The notes beneath the pieces are model-generated. The model was given only the letters and a program-made list of their open reading frames with translations. It ran no database searches and was not told the origin of the DNA. Positions 18,547 through 27,609 of a stretch of DNA of 64,000 bases are shown piece after piece (the first letter of the stretch is position 1; each line of letters starts with the position of its first letter). The stretch is from the NCBI GenBank assembly GCA_937969505.1, contig CALBWA010000016.1, positions 1 to 64,000 on the forward strand, in the 5' to 3' direction. The stretch comes from an uncultured Erythrobacter sp. (lineage in GTDB: Bacteria > Pseudomonadota > Alphaproteobacteria > Sphingomonadales > Sphingomonadaceae). The translations under genes were made by a program, and so were the position numbers.

Positions 18547-19959
18547 ATGGCTGACAATTCTTATGATGTAATCGTGCTGGGCTCGGGCCCTGGCGGCTAT
18601 GTGGCGGCAATCCGTTGCGCGCAATTGGGATTGAAGACCGCAATTGTCGAGCGTGAAAATCTGGGCGGTATCTGCCTCAATTGGGGCTGTATTCCGACCA
18701 AGGCATTGCTGCGCTCTGCGGAAATCTTCCATTATATGCAGCATGCCGGCGATTACGGATTGAAGGCGCAAAAGATTGAGGCTGATCTGGAAGCGGTGGT
18801 AAAGCGCAGCAGAGGCGTTGCCAAACAGCTGAACCAGGGCATCGGGCACCTGATGAAGAAGAACAAGATTGCGGTTCACATGGGTGAGGGCGCGCTGACC
18901 GGCCCGACCAGCCTGACGGTCAAAACCGACAAGGGTGAAGACAAGCTCACCGCCAAACATGTTATCGTTGCCACCGGCGCTCGGGCACGCGATCTGCCGT
19001 TTGCTCCGTCCGACGGAAAGCGCATCTGGACATATCGCACAGCGATGACGCCGACCGAAATGCCGAAAAAGCTGCTGGTTATCGGCAGCGGTGCCATCGG
19101 GATTGAATTTGCCAGTTTCTACAACGACATGGGCGCCGAAGTTACCGTGGTAGAGATGCTCGACCGGGTGGTTCCGGTCGAAGACAAGGACGTGTCCGAC
19201 TTCCTCGAAAAGTCGCTGAAGAAGCAGGGTATGACCATCATGACCGGGGCCGGGGTGGATGACCTCAAGGCGACGGACACAGGTGTGAAGGCGAAGATCA
19301 AGGATGCCAAAGGCAAAGTGGCTGAGCATGACTTCACCCACGCGATTGTTGCCATCGGCATTCAGCCCAATACGGAAAATATCGGATTGGAAAAGCTGGT
19401 CGAGATGGATCGCGGTTTCATCCAGATCGATCCCTATGGACGCACGAAATCCAAGGGTTTGTGGGCAATTGGCGACTGCACGCCTGGCCCGTGGCTGGCG
19501 CATAAGGCGAGCCACGAAGGCGTCAGCGCGGCAGAGGCCATCGCTCAGGAAATGGGCAATAAGGACGTCCATCCTCATGCGCTGGACCGAAACAACATCC
19601 CTGGCTGCACCTATTGCCACCCACAGGTTGCCTCTGTCGGCATGACAGAAGCCAAGGCCAAAGAAGCCGGATACAGTGTGAAGGTTGGCAACTTCCCCTT
19701 CATTGGTAATGGCAAGGCCATCGCATTGGGCGAGGCAGAAGGCTTCATCAAGACGGTGTTTGACGCCAAGACCGGCGAGTTGCTGGGCGCGCATATGATT
19801 GGCGCCGAAGTGACCGAACTCATCCAGGGGTACACTGTTGGCAAGCAGCTTGAGACGACAGAGGCTGAGTTGATGCAAACCGTCTTCCCGCATCCGACCC
19901 TGTCGGAGATGATGCATGAAAGCGTGTTGGGCGCTTATGGGAAAGCGCTTCATATTTGA
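18547..19959 (+). CDS. lpd: Dihydrolipoamide dehydrogenase (E3)
   Basis: E3 reoxidises dihydrolipoate and passes electrons through FAD to NAD+. The 470-residue protein has the FAD motif GSGPGGY (residues 12-18) and redox-active Cys43 and Cys48 in GGICLNWGCIPTK. It also has an NAD-binding GSGAIGIEFASF motif, the second FAD motif WAIGDC, and a C-terminal FPHPTLSEMMHES containing the active-site His-Glu pair. It follows pdhC and most likely serves pyruvate dehydrogenase, though E3 is commonly shared with 2-oxoglutarate dehydrogenase. The 198-base gap leaves room for a separate promoter. Confidence 0.95.
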   Translation: MADNSYDVIVLGSGPGGYVAAIRCAQLGLKTAIVERENLGGICLNWGCIPTKALLRSAEIFHYMQHAGDYGLKAQKIEADLEAVVKRSRGVAKQLNQGIGHLMKKNKIAVHMGEGALTGPTSLTVKTDKGEDKLTAKHVIVATGARARDLPFAPSDGKRIWTYRTAMTPTEMPKKLLVIGSGAIGIEFASFYNDMGAEVTVVEMLDRVVPVEDKDVSDFLEKSLKKQGMTIMTGAGVDDLKATDTGVKAKIKDAKGKVAEHDFTHAIVAIGIQPNTENIGLEKLVEMDRGFIQIDPYGRTKSKGLWAIGDCTPGPWLAHKASHEGVSAAEAIAQEMGNKDVHPHALDRNNIPGCTYCHPQVASVGMTEAKAKEAGYSVKVGNFPFIGNGKAIALGEAEGFIKTVFDAKTGELLGAHMIGAEVTELIQGYTVGKQLETTEAELMQTVFPHPTLSEMMHESVLGAYGKALHI

Positions 19960-19990
19960 CCTTTAGGCGAAGGCGAGGGATGGGAAGCGC

Positions 19991-21850
19991 ATGACCGGTC
20001 TGCTTCTTCTCGCATTCATCCTGTTGGTGGCCGGTGTTATTGCCGTGCCACTGGCGACCCGCCTCGGCCTCGGATCGGTACTGGGGTATTTGCTCGCCGG
20101 AATGGCGCTCAGTCCGCTTCTGGGATTCCTCGGGGTCGACGTCGTTTCATTGCAGCATTTCGCCGAATTTGGCGTGGTCATGATGCTGTTTCTGATCGGG
20201 CTCGATCTCAAACCGAAGCGTTTGTGGGAGATGCGCAAGCGCCTGATTGGGCTGGGCGGCGGGCAAGTTGTCATAACTACGGCAGTTATTGCGTGCATCT
20301 CGTTGGTCAGCGGATACGAATGGCGCACAGCACTTGCTATCGGCATGATACTGGCGCTGTCCTCCACTGCGATTGTTTTGCAGACATTGGAGGAGAAGGG
20401 CTGGCTGAAACGGCCAGGTGGCGAAGCGAGCTTCTCGATCCTGCTCGTGCAGGACGTGGCCGTTATCCTCATGCTCGCGGTCATGCCTTTGCTGGCGATG
20501 CCAGACTTGGCTGCAACTGGCGCAGAGGCTGCCTCTCAAAGCGATGCACATTCAGGTATGAGCCTGGTGAACCATTTGCCAGCATGGCTAGGCGGGCTGG
20601 TCACAGTCGGCGCGGTTGCCTTGGTGGTGTTCATCGGAACCTACTTGAGCCGACCGATCTTTCGCTATGTTGCTTCTGCAGATTTGCGCGAGCTGTTCAC
20701 CGCAATCGCCTTGCTGTTTGTCGTGGGGATCGCCTTGTTGATGGTGTTGGTCGGCCTGTCGCCCGCCTTGGGCGCTTTCATTGCTGGCGTGGTTCTTGCC
20801 AATAGCGAGTACCGGCACGAACTTGAAGCCGACATCAGTCCTTTCAAGGGGCTGCTGCTGGGCTTGTTCTTTATCACGGTTGGCGCAGGTATTGATTTCG
20901 CGCTGGCTGCAGAACAGTTCGGGTCGGTCCTGTTCTGGACCAGCGTTCTGATCGCGACCAAGATGACGATCCTGTTCCTGATCGGCAAATTCTTTGATCT
21001 GCACAAGCAGGACCGCTGGCTGCTGACCTTGGGCCTTGCTCAGGCTGGCGAATTTGGTTTTGTCCTGATTGCATTTGCCACGACAAACTCGGTCCTGCCC
21101 GGCGATACGGCCAGTCTGCTGTTGCTGGTCGTGGCGTTCTCCATGCTGGTTACGCCGTTATTGTTCATTGTTTATGATCGCTTCGTCGCGCCGATGTACT
21201 CGCGTTCCGACGTGGGTGAGGCAGATACGATTGACGAGAAAAACGAGATCATCATCGCCGGGCGCGGAAGAGTGGGCGGCATTGTCGACCGCATGCTGCA
21301 ATCGGCCGACTATAACACGACTGTGATCGATTACGATTCGAAGCATCTTGATATTGTCCGCAAGTTCGGCTTCCGGACCTATTTCGGTGACGCAACGAGG
21401 CCTGACCTTCTGCGCGCTGCCGGAATCGAAAAGGCAAAACTGTTGATTGTGGCTCTCGATCGCCGGGAGAGTATCGATAAACTGGTCGCTTATGCCGGCA
21501 GCAACTATCCAGGTTTGCATATTATCGCGCGCGCATTGGACCGCAACCACGTGTTTGATTTGTGGTCGATGGGCGCACGTGACATTATCCGCGAAACTTA
21601 TGACAGCAGTCTTCGTATGGGCCGGTCAGCATTCGAAGCGCTAGGAATAGACAGGCAAAGCGCTCAGGACATGACCGATGCGTGGGAAGAGATGGACCGG
21701 CGGTCCTTGCGCGAAGTTGCCGATTATTATGATCCGGGAATACCCTTCCATGAAAACGCGCCCTTGATCGCGAGAATCAAGGAATTGCGGGAGGAGTGGG
21801 ATCCTGTCCTGCGCGAGCAGATGGATGACATACTCAAGCGCGGAAAGTAG
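19991..21850 (+). CDS. Kef/CPA2-type monovalent cation:proton antiporter with RCK domain
   Basis: This 619-residue inner-membrane protein has about 12-13 hydrophobic segments over residues 1-385, with GLDLKPKRLWEMRK, LALSSTAIVLQ and LSPALGAFIAGVVLANS, all typical of CPA2/Kef exchangers. A cytoplasmic RCK/TrkA-N domain follows from about residue 415 (IIIAGRGRVGGIVDRML), the nucleotide-binding fold that gates KefB/KefC. It probably exchanges K+ for H+, but Na+ cannot be excluded. The stop codon ends one base before the 3' end of the opposing tRNA-Ser gene. Confidence 0.9.
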   Translation: MTGLLLLAFILLVAGVIAVPLATRLGLGSVLGYLLAGMALSPLLGFLGVDVVSLQHFAEFGVVMMLFLIGLDLKPKRLWEMRKRLIGLGGGQVVITTAVIACISLVSGYEWRTALAIGMILALSSTAIVLQTLEEKGWLKRPGGEASFSILLVQDVAVILMLAVMPLLAMPDLAATGAEAASQSDAHSGMSLVNHLPAWLGGLVTVGAVALVVFIGTYLSRPIFRYVASADLRELFTAIALLFVVGIALLMVLVGLSPALGAFIAGVVLANSEYRHELEADISPFKGLLLGLFFITVGAGIDFALAAEQFGSVLFWTSVLIATKMTILFLIGKFFDLHKQDRWLLTLGLAQAGEFGFVLIAFATTNSVLPGDTASLLLLVVAFSMLVTPLLFIVYDRFVAPMYSRSDVGEADTIDEKNEIIIAGRGRVGGIVDRMLQSADYNTTVIDYDSKHLDIVRKFGFRTYFGDATRPDLLRAAGIEKAKLLIVALDRRESIDKLVAYAGSNYPGLHIIARALDRNHVFDLWSMGARDIIRETYDSSLRMGRSAFEALGIDRQSAQDMTDAWEEMDRRSLREVADYYDPGIPFHENAPLIARIKELREEWDPVLREQMDDILKRGK

Positions 21851-21851
21851 T

Positions 21852-21941
21852 TGGCGGACAGGGTGGGATTCGAACCCACGAAGGGCTTGCACCCTTGCCG
21901 GTTTTCAAGACCGGTGCATTCAACCGCTCTGCCACCTGTCC
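21852..21941 (-). tRNA. tRNA-Ser (anticodon UGA)
   Basis: A minus-strand class II tRNA. The acceptor stem GGACAGG pairs with CCTGTCC. The anticodon loop is CTTGAAA with anticodon TGA, flanked by a 5-bp stem, and a long variable arm (CAAGGGTGCAAGCCCTT region) marks serine. The T-loop is GGTTCGAATCC. The discriminator is G and CCA is encoded (21852-21854). Confidence 0.96.
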
Positions 21942-22030
21942 GCGCAAAAACGCAGCTAGCGTGTGTTTTTGCCTCTGTCACCATAGATTGGTTGTTTCCG
22001 GTTCAGATTATTTGTGAGACAAGACTTTTC

Positions 22031-23071
22031 ATGACCTTACGAACCAAATTGATAACGGCTTTTGCAGCTGTTGCTGCTCTGGCGAGCACGCCTGCCCAGA
22101 CACAGACATTATCGGATGGGGCAGCGAACCTGTCTTATGATGCGTATTTGCAATTGTTGATCGCTCGAGCGCGCGCCGAAGGTGTTAGCGAAGCGACCTT
22201 GCAGCGCATGACAGCAGGGCTAACGCCTAATCAAAGAGTCATCGATCTGGATCGGGGCCAGCCAGGTTCTCCGACGCGCCGCGGTTATCCAGCGCTCCAG
22301 CCTTACATCGACAAGCACGTGAATTCTCTGCGCATCCGCAACGGTAGCGATGAATTGCGCAATTATCGTTCGATGCTGCTGCGAACGGAAAATGAGTATG
22401 GTGTCCCGGCCGAGATCATTCTGGCCATTTTCGGACATGAAACCAGCTATGGCCGGATTCGCGGCGGTTTCGACCTGTCGCGTTCGTTGTCGACACTCGC
22501 ATGGGAAGGCCGCCGCCGGGAGCTGTTTGCTGGCGAGTGGGTCGCTTTAATGAAAGTGGCGGACAAGGGGTATTCACGCGATACTCTGATCGGCAGTTAT
22601 GCGGGGGCCTTTGGTAACCCCCAATTCCTGCCCAGTGTGTATTTGCGGCTTGCCACCGATGGGGATGGTGATGGACGTGCCAACATTTTTACCAATCGTG
22701 CCGATACCTTTGCGTCCATTGCAAACTATTTCATCGATGCCGGATGGCGGAGCGGAGAGCCTTGGGGCGTGCGTGCCTATGTCCCCTCTGGCTTTGACGT
22801 CGATGCTTACCGGACCAAACTGCGCGCTCCTGTCTGTCCGCGCGTTCATGAGCGGCACAGCGTGTGGAAACCGGTGAGCGAATGGCGTGCCCTCGGCATC
22901 CAGCCGCAGCGCGGCATTGGTGATGACGTCATGGCGTCGCTGTTCCAGCCTGATGGACCCGGGACGCGAGCGTGGCTTCTGACCGGCAATTATCGGGTCA
23001 TTCTGGAGTACAATTGTTCCAATTACTACGCGATGAGCGTTGGACTGCTGGCTGATGAAATTGCGCGGTGA
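22031..23071 (+). CDS. Lytic murein transglycosylase (MltB-like, SLT_2)
   Basis: This 346-residue exported peptidoglycan lyase would cleave the glycan MurNAc-GlcNAc bond, leaving 1,6-anhydro ends. The ATG at 22031 gives a signal peptide (cleavage near TPAQTQ); the longer in-frame ORF would run through the tRNA gene and is rejected. The catalytic Glu is in AIFGHETSYGRIRGGFD (residue about 138), followed by GSYAGAFGNPQFLPSVYLRLATDGDGDG, the MltB signature. No lipobox is seen, so it is likely soluble in the periplasm. The gene lies upstream of dacC, another wall enzyme, separated by 177 bases. Confidence 0.92.
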   Translation: MTLRTKLITAFAAVAALASTPAQTQTLSDGAANLSYDAYLQLLIARARAEGVSEATLQRMTAGLTPNQRVIDLDRGQPGSPTRRGYPALQPYIDKHVNSLRIRNGSDELRNYRSMLLRTENEYGVPAEIILAIFGHETSYGRIRGGFDLSRSLSTLAWEGRRRELFAGEWVALMKVADKGYSRDTLIGSYAGAFGNPQFLPSVYLRLATDGDGDGRANIFTNRADTFASIANYFIDAGWRSGEPWGVRAYVPSGFDVDAYRTKLRAPVCPRVHERHSVWKPVSEWRALGIQPQRGIGDDVMASLFQPDGPGTRAWLLTGNYRVILEYNCSNYYAMSVGLLADEIAR

Positions 23072-23205
23072 TCTGACCTCGACTGGCTGAAGCAGAACAA
23101 TAGGGCGCGCTGGTAGGCAAATTAAGCGCATAAGGGTCGGAAAAATGACCACATGTCCTCGCCAACAGTCTGCGCAGAGGCTATGCCAATAGCTCGAGAC
23201 AGAAG

Positions 23206-23220
23206 CGTCCGCGGCGGACG
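23206..23220. repeat. 15-bp inverted repeat in the dacC leader
   Basis: CGTCCGC-G-GCGGACG is a perfect 7-bp dyad with one central base, 28 bases upstream of the preferred dacC GTG. With so short a loop it suits a dimeric DNA-binding protein better than a hairpin. No T-tract follows, so it is not a terminator. Confidence 0.4.
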
Positions 23221-23248
23221 TTCACGCCCATTGGCAGGAGTTGCAAAA

Positions 23249-24442
23249 GTGAATGTGGTGAAGGGCTGGCTTGCAGCAATCCTTGCTCCGCTTTCAGTCA
23301 TTGCTTTTGCCGTCCCCTCCATGCCGAATGCCGCCCAAGCGCGGGTAAGCCTTGCAGAGGACGCGCCGCAGGTTCCCGACGAAAGCGAGATCCCCATCGC
23401 GATGCTGGTCGATTTGTCTTCGGGCCAAATTCTGCATCAGCACAATGCTGATCGGCGTTTCATACCCGCCTCGATAACCAAGGTGATGACGACTTATCTC
23501 GCGTTCGATTTGCTGGATGAGGGTACGTTGCGCCGCAGCCAGAGGTTTGCCGTATCGCCCGAAGCGTTTCGGACCTGGCGCGGGGTCGGATCGACCATGT
23601 TTCTCGGCGCGGATGCCAATCCAAGTGTCGCCGAGCTGTTGCGCGGGATCACCACTGTCTCTGCCAATGACGGGTCTGCTGTTCTGGCCGAAGGCGCTGC
23701 CGGTTCGGTTGAGAAGTGGGCCGAGATGATGAATGCCAAGGCGCGTGAGATTGGCATGACTGACAGTTTCTTTGGTACGCCCAATGGCTGGCCGGATGAA
23801 GGGCGCACATTCGTAACGGCGCGGGATCTGACAGTGTTGGGACAGGCAATGGTGCTGAACCATCCCGATAAATACCGTCAGTTCGTCGGCAACCCCTCAT
23901 ATGAATACAATGGTATTCGCCAGCCCAATCATGATCCCCTGCTGGGCAAATTGCGCGGCGCAGATGGCATCAAGACGGGTTTCACCAATGAAGCGGGATA
24001 CGGTTTTCTTGGGTCGGCTGAACGGGACGGTATCCGGCTGATGATGGTGGTGGCTGGCGCAGACCGCGCCTCTCAACGCAACAAGGCCGCGCGCGCCTAT
24101 ATGGAATGGGGCTTTGCCAATTTTGATCGCAGGCTGCTGTTCGCTCAGGACGAGGTTATTGCTGAAGCAAAGGTGCAAGCCGGCAGCTCTATGAGCGTTT
24201 CACTGATCAGCGAGCGGGACATATACGCCACCATACCCAAGACTGCGAGTGGCGACGTCGCTGTCCGTTTGCACTACAACGGTCCGCTTCGTGCGCCTGT
24301 AACGGCCGGTGATACAGCCGGCTATCTCGAAGTGCTGGTCGATGGCATGCCGACGATCAATGTGCCGCTGATTGCGGCCGAGAATGTCGAACGTGCCGGG
24401 GTGCTGGCACGGATCGCCAATGGCCTGACGGGGTGGTTGTGA
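23249..24442 (+). CDS. dacC: D-alanyl-D-alanine carboxypeptidase (PBP5/6 family)
   Basis: This low-molecular-weight penicillin-binding protein trims the terminal D-Ala from peptidoglycan stems. The GTG at 23249 is preferred: GGCAGGAG lies 8 bases upstream and the 397-residue product then begins with a signal peptide (cleavage near PNAAQA). The active site has SITK (Ser75, Lys78), the SAN triad (TVSANDGSAVLAEG) and KTG (DGIKTGFTNEAGYG). A beta-rich C-terminal domain ends with an amphipathic-looking helix for membrane association. tmk starts on the last base of its stop codon, beginning a run of overlapping genes. The dacC symbol is by family; dacA is equally possible. Confidence 0.9.
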   Translation: MNVVKGWLAAILAPLSVIAFAVPSMPNAAQARVSLAEDAPQVPDESEIPIAMLVDLSSGQILHQHNADRRFIPASITKVMTTYLAFDLLDEGTLRRSQRFAVSPEAFRTWRGVGSTMFLGADANPSVAELLRGITTVSANDGSAVLAEGAAGSVEKWAEMMNAKAREIGMTDSFFGTPNGWPDEGRTFVTARDLTVLGQAMVLNHPDKYRQFVGNPSYEYNGIRQPNHDPLLGKLRGADGIKTGFTNEAGYGFLGSAERDGIRLMMVVAGADRASQRNKAARAYMEWGFANFDRRLLFAQDEVIAEAKVQAGSSMSVSLISERDIYATIPKTASGDVAVRLHYNGPLRAPVTAGDTAGYLEVLVDGMPTINVPLIAAENVERAGVLARIANGLTGWL

Positions 24443-25074
24443 TGGTGCGCGGACGTTTCATTGCCTTGGAAGGTGGCGAAGGTGCGGGTAAATCAACGCA
24501 GGCAAAACTTCTGGCCTCTGCTTTGGAAAAGCGCGGTCTGACCGCGATCGTGACGCGTGAGCCGGGGGGAACGCCCGGTGCCGAAGCCATTCGTTCTTTG
24601 TTGCTGGACCCTCCAGGTGAAGGGTGGGGCGCGCAGGCCGAGGCCCTGCTGTTTGCTGCCGCTCGGTCTGATCACGTCGAACGCTGCATCCGGCCCGCGT
24701 TGGAGAGAGGCGATTGGGTCATCAGCGATCGCTTCGTCGATTCCAGCAGGGCCTATCAGGGCGGCGCGGGCGGTCTGGGTGACGATACGATCACCCGCCT
24801 GCATGCTATCGGTAGCGACGGCATGCGACCCGATCTCAGCATCGTTTTGCAGGTTGATGCCAAGCAAACCGCAGCCCGACTGGCTGCACGCGACGGAGAT
24901 ACCAGCGATGCCATCGGCGGACGAGATCTGGCTTATCACGCCGCTGTGGCGCAATCCTTCACGCGATTGGCCGCCGATGATCCGAAAGGGTTTGCGGTGA
25001 TTGACGGGTCGGGCCGGCCCGAGCAGGTTCATGCGCAAATCATGACCGCGATAAACGACAGGCTCGAATCTTGA
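24442..25074 (+). CDS. tmk: Thymidylate kinase
   Basis: Tmk phosphorylates dTMP to dTDP. The 210-residue protein starts at the ATG at 24442, overlapping the dacC stop (TGATG). It has the P-loop EGGEGAGKST near residue 10, the DRFVDSSRAYQG dTMP-binding motif near residue 95, and a LID region (AARDGDTSDAIGG). The size matches the bacterial family. It ends in a 4-base TTGA overlap with holB. Confidence 0.94.
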   Translation: MVRGRFIALEGGEGAGKSTQAKLLASALEKRGLTAIVTREPGGTPGAEAIRSLLLDPPGEGWGAQAEALLFAAARSDHVERCIRPALERGDWVISDRFVDSSRAYQGGAGGLGDDTITRLHAIGSDGMRPDLSIVLQVDAKQTAARLAARDGDTSDAIGGRDLAYHAAVAQSFTRLAADDPKGFAVIDGSGRPEQVHAQIMTAINDRLES

Positions 25075-26054
25075 CCGATTTCTGGCCCAACCATACCGGC
25101 CCCTGGCATGAATGGCGCGAAGCGCTGGACGGCCCGCGGATGCACCATGGATGGATACTTGCCGGGCGTCAGGGGCTGGGCAAGCGCGCCTTTGCAGAAG
25201 ACGCGGCCAGAGCCCTGATCACCAAGGGTATCGATGGGGCATCGCAGCAGCAGCAATCGCTGGAAAACCATCCGGACATCATTGTCCTGTCCTGCCTGCC
25301 GAAGGACGACAAGGAGGAGAAAAAGCGCGAGGAAGGCAAGTCTTACGAAACCAAGCGCAACATCTCTGTCGCTCAGATCCGGGCCATGCAATTGCGGCTT
25401 AACACCCGGCCCACTTTGGGATCGCGTCGGGCGATAATCATCGACCCTGCTGACGATATGGAAGCATCTGCCTCCAATGCCTTGCTCAAGAGCCTTGAGG
25501 AGCCACCAGAAGGAACTTTCTTTCTGCTGGTTGCGCACAGACCGTCACGGCTGTTGCCGACGATCCGTTCGCGCTGCCGGGTGATGCGCTTTCCAGCTAT
25601 GAGTGATGCGGACATAGATCGGATGTTGGCAGATGCAGCTCCGCAGGCAGATGCAGCAACTCGCAAGCTAGCAATTCTGTCTTCAGGCGGTTCTTACGGT
25701 GCGGCGCTAGCTTTCGTTGAGCAGGATCTGGCCCCGATTGCATCGGTCATGCGCGAATTGCTTCGTGATGGAGACCCTGCATTCAATCTGCGCGGCCGCC
25801 TCGCTGGCGAGATTGGTGCGCGGGCAAAACGCGAACGCATCCAGGCGGTGCTTGATATGGCGCGGATGGTGGTGGCTGACGAAGTATCTGCCGATAATTG
25901 CGCGAACCCTGCTGCTCTGATTGACGCCCATAGCGCTCTGGTGGAGCTGACCGCGCAAGCGCCGACCTTCAATTTCGATCCCGGATTGCTGGTGGTGGAG
26001 ATTGGCACCTTGCTTGCCCGCGCTGCTCCGGCTAGCGAGCGCGCCAATGTCTGA
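25071..26054 (+). CDS. holB: DNA polymerase III delta' subunit
   Basis: Delta' is the rigid stator of the clamp loader that opens the beta clamp. The 327-residue product starts at a TTG overlapping the tmk stop. It shows an AAA+ fold with a P-loop variant GRQGLGKRAFA, a sensor/ATP-site region (NALLKSLEEPPEGTFFLLVAHRPSRLLPTIRSRC) and the SRC motif. The four-Cys zinc module of E. coli delta' is not evident; instead there is a lysine/glutamate-rich insert (DDKEEKKREEGK). The tmk-holB-tatD order is common in bacteria. Confidence 0.9.
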   Translation: MTDFWPNHTGPWHEWREALDGPRMHHGWILAGRQGLGKRAFAEDAARALITKGIDGASQQQQSLENHPDIIVLSCLPKDDKEEKKREEGKSYETKRNISVAQIRAMQLRLNTRPTLGSRRAIIIDPADDMEASASNALLKSLEEPPEGTFFLLVAHRPSRLLPTIRSRCRVMRFPAMSDADIDRMLADAAPQADAATRKLAILSSGGSYGAALAFVEQDLAPIASVMRELLRDGDPAFNLRGRLAGEIGARAKRERIQAVLDMARMVVADEVSADNCANPAALIDAHSALVELTAQAPTFNFDPGLLVVEIGTLLARAAPASERANV

Positions 26055-27609
26055 ACCTTATTATATTACCACCGCCATCAGCTATCCCAATGGCCCACCG
26101 CATATCGGCCACGCTTATGAGGCGATAGCGGCGGACGTTATTGCTCGCTTTCAGCGTCTGCAGGGGCGCGAGGTGCGCTTCCAGACCGGTACCGACGAGC
26201 ACGGCCTGAAAATGGCCCGCAAGGCTGAGGAGCAGGGCATGACAGCCCGCGAACTGGCCGATGAAATGGCTGGATATTTTCAGGATATGTGTGCGGCTCT
26301 GAATATCAGCCATGACCGTTTCATCCGGACGGTCGAGGACGATCATCACCGCGCCAGCCAGGCGATTTGGCAGGCGATGGAGGCCAAAGGTGACCTTTAT
26401 CTCGACCGTTACGAAGGTTGGTATTCGGTCCGCGACGAAGCCTATTACGACGAGAGCGAGCTCGGCGAAGGGGAGGGGGGCGACAAGCTCTCTCCGCAGG
26501 GCACGCCTGTTGAATGGACCGTCGAGGAAAGCTGGTTTTTCCGCTTGTCCAAATATCAGGAGCCACTGCTCGAACTGCTGAAATCGGATGGGTTTTTGCG
26601 TCCGGAGAGCCGCCGCAACGAGATGATAGCCTTTGTTGAGGGCGGTTTGCGCGACCTTTCGGTCAGCCGCACCAGCTTTGACTGGGGCGTGAAAGTGCCC
26701 GGATCAGACAATCACGTGATGTATGTTTGGGTCGACGCGCTGACCAATTACCTCACCGGCCTTGGCTATCCCGAACAGACCGAGGATATGGCCAAATTCT
26801 GGCCAGCCAATCTGCATTTGATCGGAAAAGATATCGTCCGCTTTCACACGATCTATTGGCCTGCCTTTCTGATGAGCGCCGACCTGCCGATGCCCAAGCA
26901 AGTGTTTGGCCATGGCTTCTTGCTCAATCGCGGGCAGAAGGAATCCAAGTCGCTCGGCAATGTGACCGATCCATTGGAATTGGCCGAAAAATTCGGGATC
27001 GATCCCTTGCGTTATTTCCTGATGCGCGAAGTCGCCTTCGGTCAGGATGGATCGTATTCGCCAGAGGCCATCGTCACGCGCGCCAATGCCGAACTCGCCA
27101 ACAGTTTCGGCAATCTGGCGCAGCGCACCTTGTCCATGATTGCCAAGAATTTGGACGGTAAGCTGGAGCTGTTTGAAAGCGCAGAACAGGATAAGGCTCT
27201 CTTGGCGCAGGTGCATGAAGCATGCGCTGTCGATCTTCCGCGCGAGTTTGAAAACCTCTCGTTCTCAACCGGCATCGAGGCATGGCTACGTGCGATTTAT
27301 GCGTGCAACCAATATGTCGACGAACAAGCGCCTTGGACCCTGAAAAAGACTGATCCTGAGCGCATGAAAGTGGTTCTGCTGACACTATTCGTCGCGCTGC
27401 GTGATCTGGGAATTGCGATTCAGCCAATCGTCCCTGAACGTGCTTCGGCTCTTCTAGACCAACTTGGTGTCTTTGAGGATGAGCGTGATTACGCTGCGCT
27501 GGATGACAAGGAATGGTACCATCGCCTGGTCGGCAGCGGTTTCAATGTCGCAAAACCAACACCGGTGTTTCCCCGTCTGGAAATGCCAGAAACAGATGAG
27601 GCTGCGTGA
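26047..27609 (+). CDS. metG: Methionyl-tRNA synthetase
   Basis: MetRS charges tRNA-Met and initiator tRNA. The 520-residue class I enzyme starts at the ATG at 26047, inside the last 8 bases of holB. HIGH reads HIGHAYEA near residue 18. The KMSKS signature reads KESKSLGN (codons AAG GAA TCC AAG TCG, about 26938-26952), with Met replaced by Glu. The helical anticodon-binding domain (about residues 370-510) is complete. No zinc-knuckle cysteines and no C-terminal OB-fold tRNA-binding domain are seen, giving the short, monomeric-type architecture. Confidence 0.94.
   Translation: MSEPYYITTAISYPNGPPHIGHAYEAIAADVIARFQRLQGREVRFQTGTDEHGLKMARKAEEQGMTARELADEMAGYFQDMCAALNISHDRFIRTVEDDHHRASQAIWQAMEAKGDLYLDRYEGWYSVRDEAYYDESELGEGEGGDKLSPQGTPVEWTVEESWFFRLSKYQEPLLELLKSDGFLRPESRRNEMIAFVEGGLRDLSVSRTSFDWGVKVPGSDNHVMYVWVDALTNYLTGLGYPEQTEDMAKFWPANLHLIGKDIVRFHTIYWPAFLMSADLPMPKQVFGHGFLLNRGQKESKSLGNVTDPLELAEKFGIDPLRYFLMREVAFGQDGSYSPEAIVTRANAELANSFGNLAQRTLSMIAKNLDGKLELFESAEQDKALLAQVHEACAVDLPREFENLSFSTGIEAWLRAIYACNQYVDEQAPWTLKKTDPERMKVVLLTLFVALRDLGIAIQPIVPERASALLDQLGVFEDERDYAALDDKEWYHRLVGSGFNVAKPTPVFPRLEMPETDEAA

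Noticed and set aside
18466-19953. Long minus-strand frame opposite lpd
   Set aside because: It is antisense to a highly conserved gene and shows no domain of its own.
21851-22030. Upstream extension of the lytic transglycosylase
   Set aside because: It would read through the tRNA-Ser gene on the opposite strand and lose the signal peptide start at 22031.
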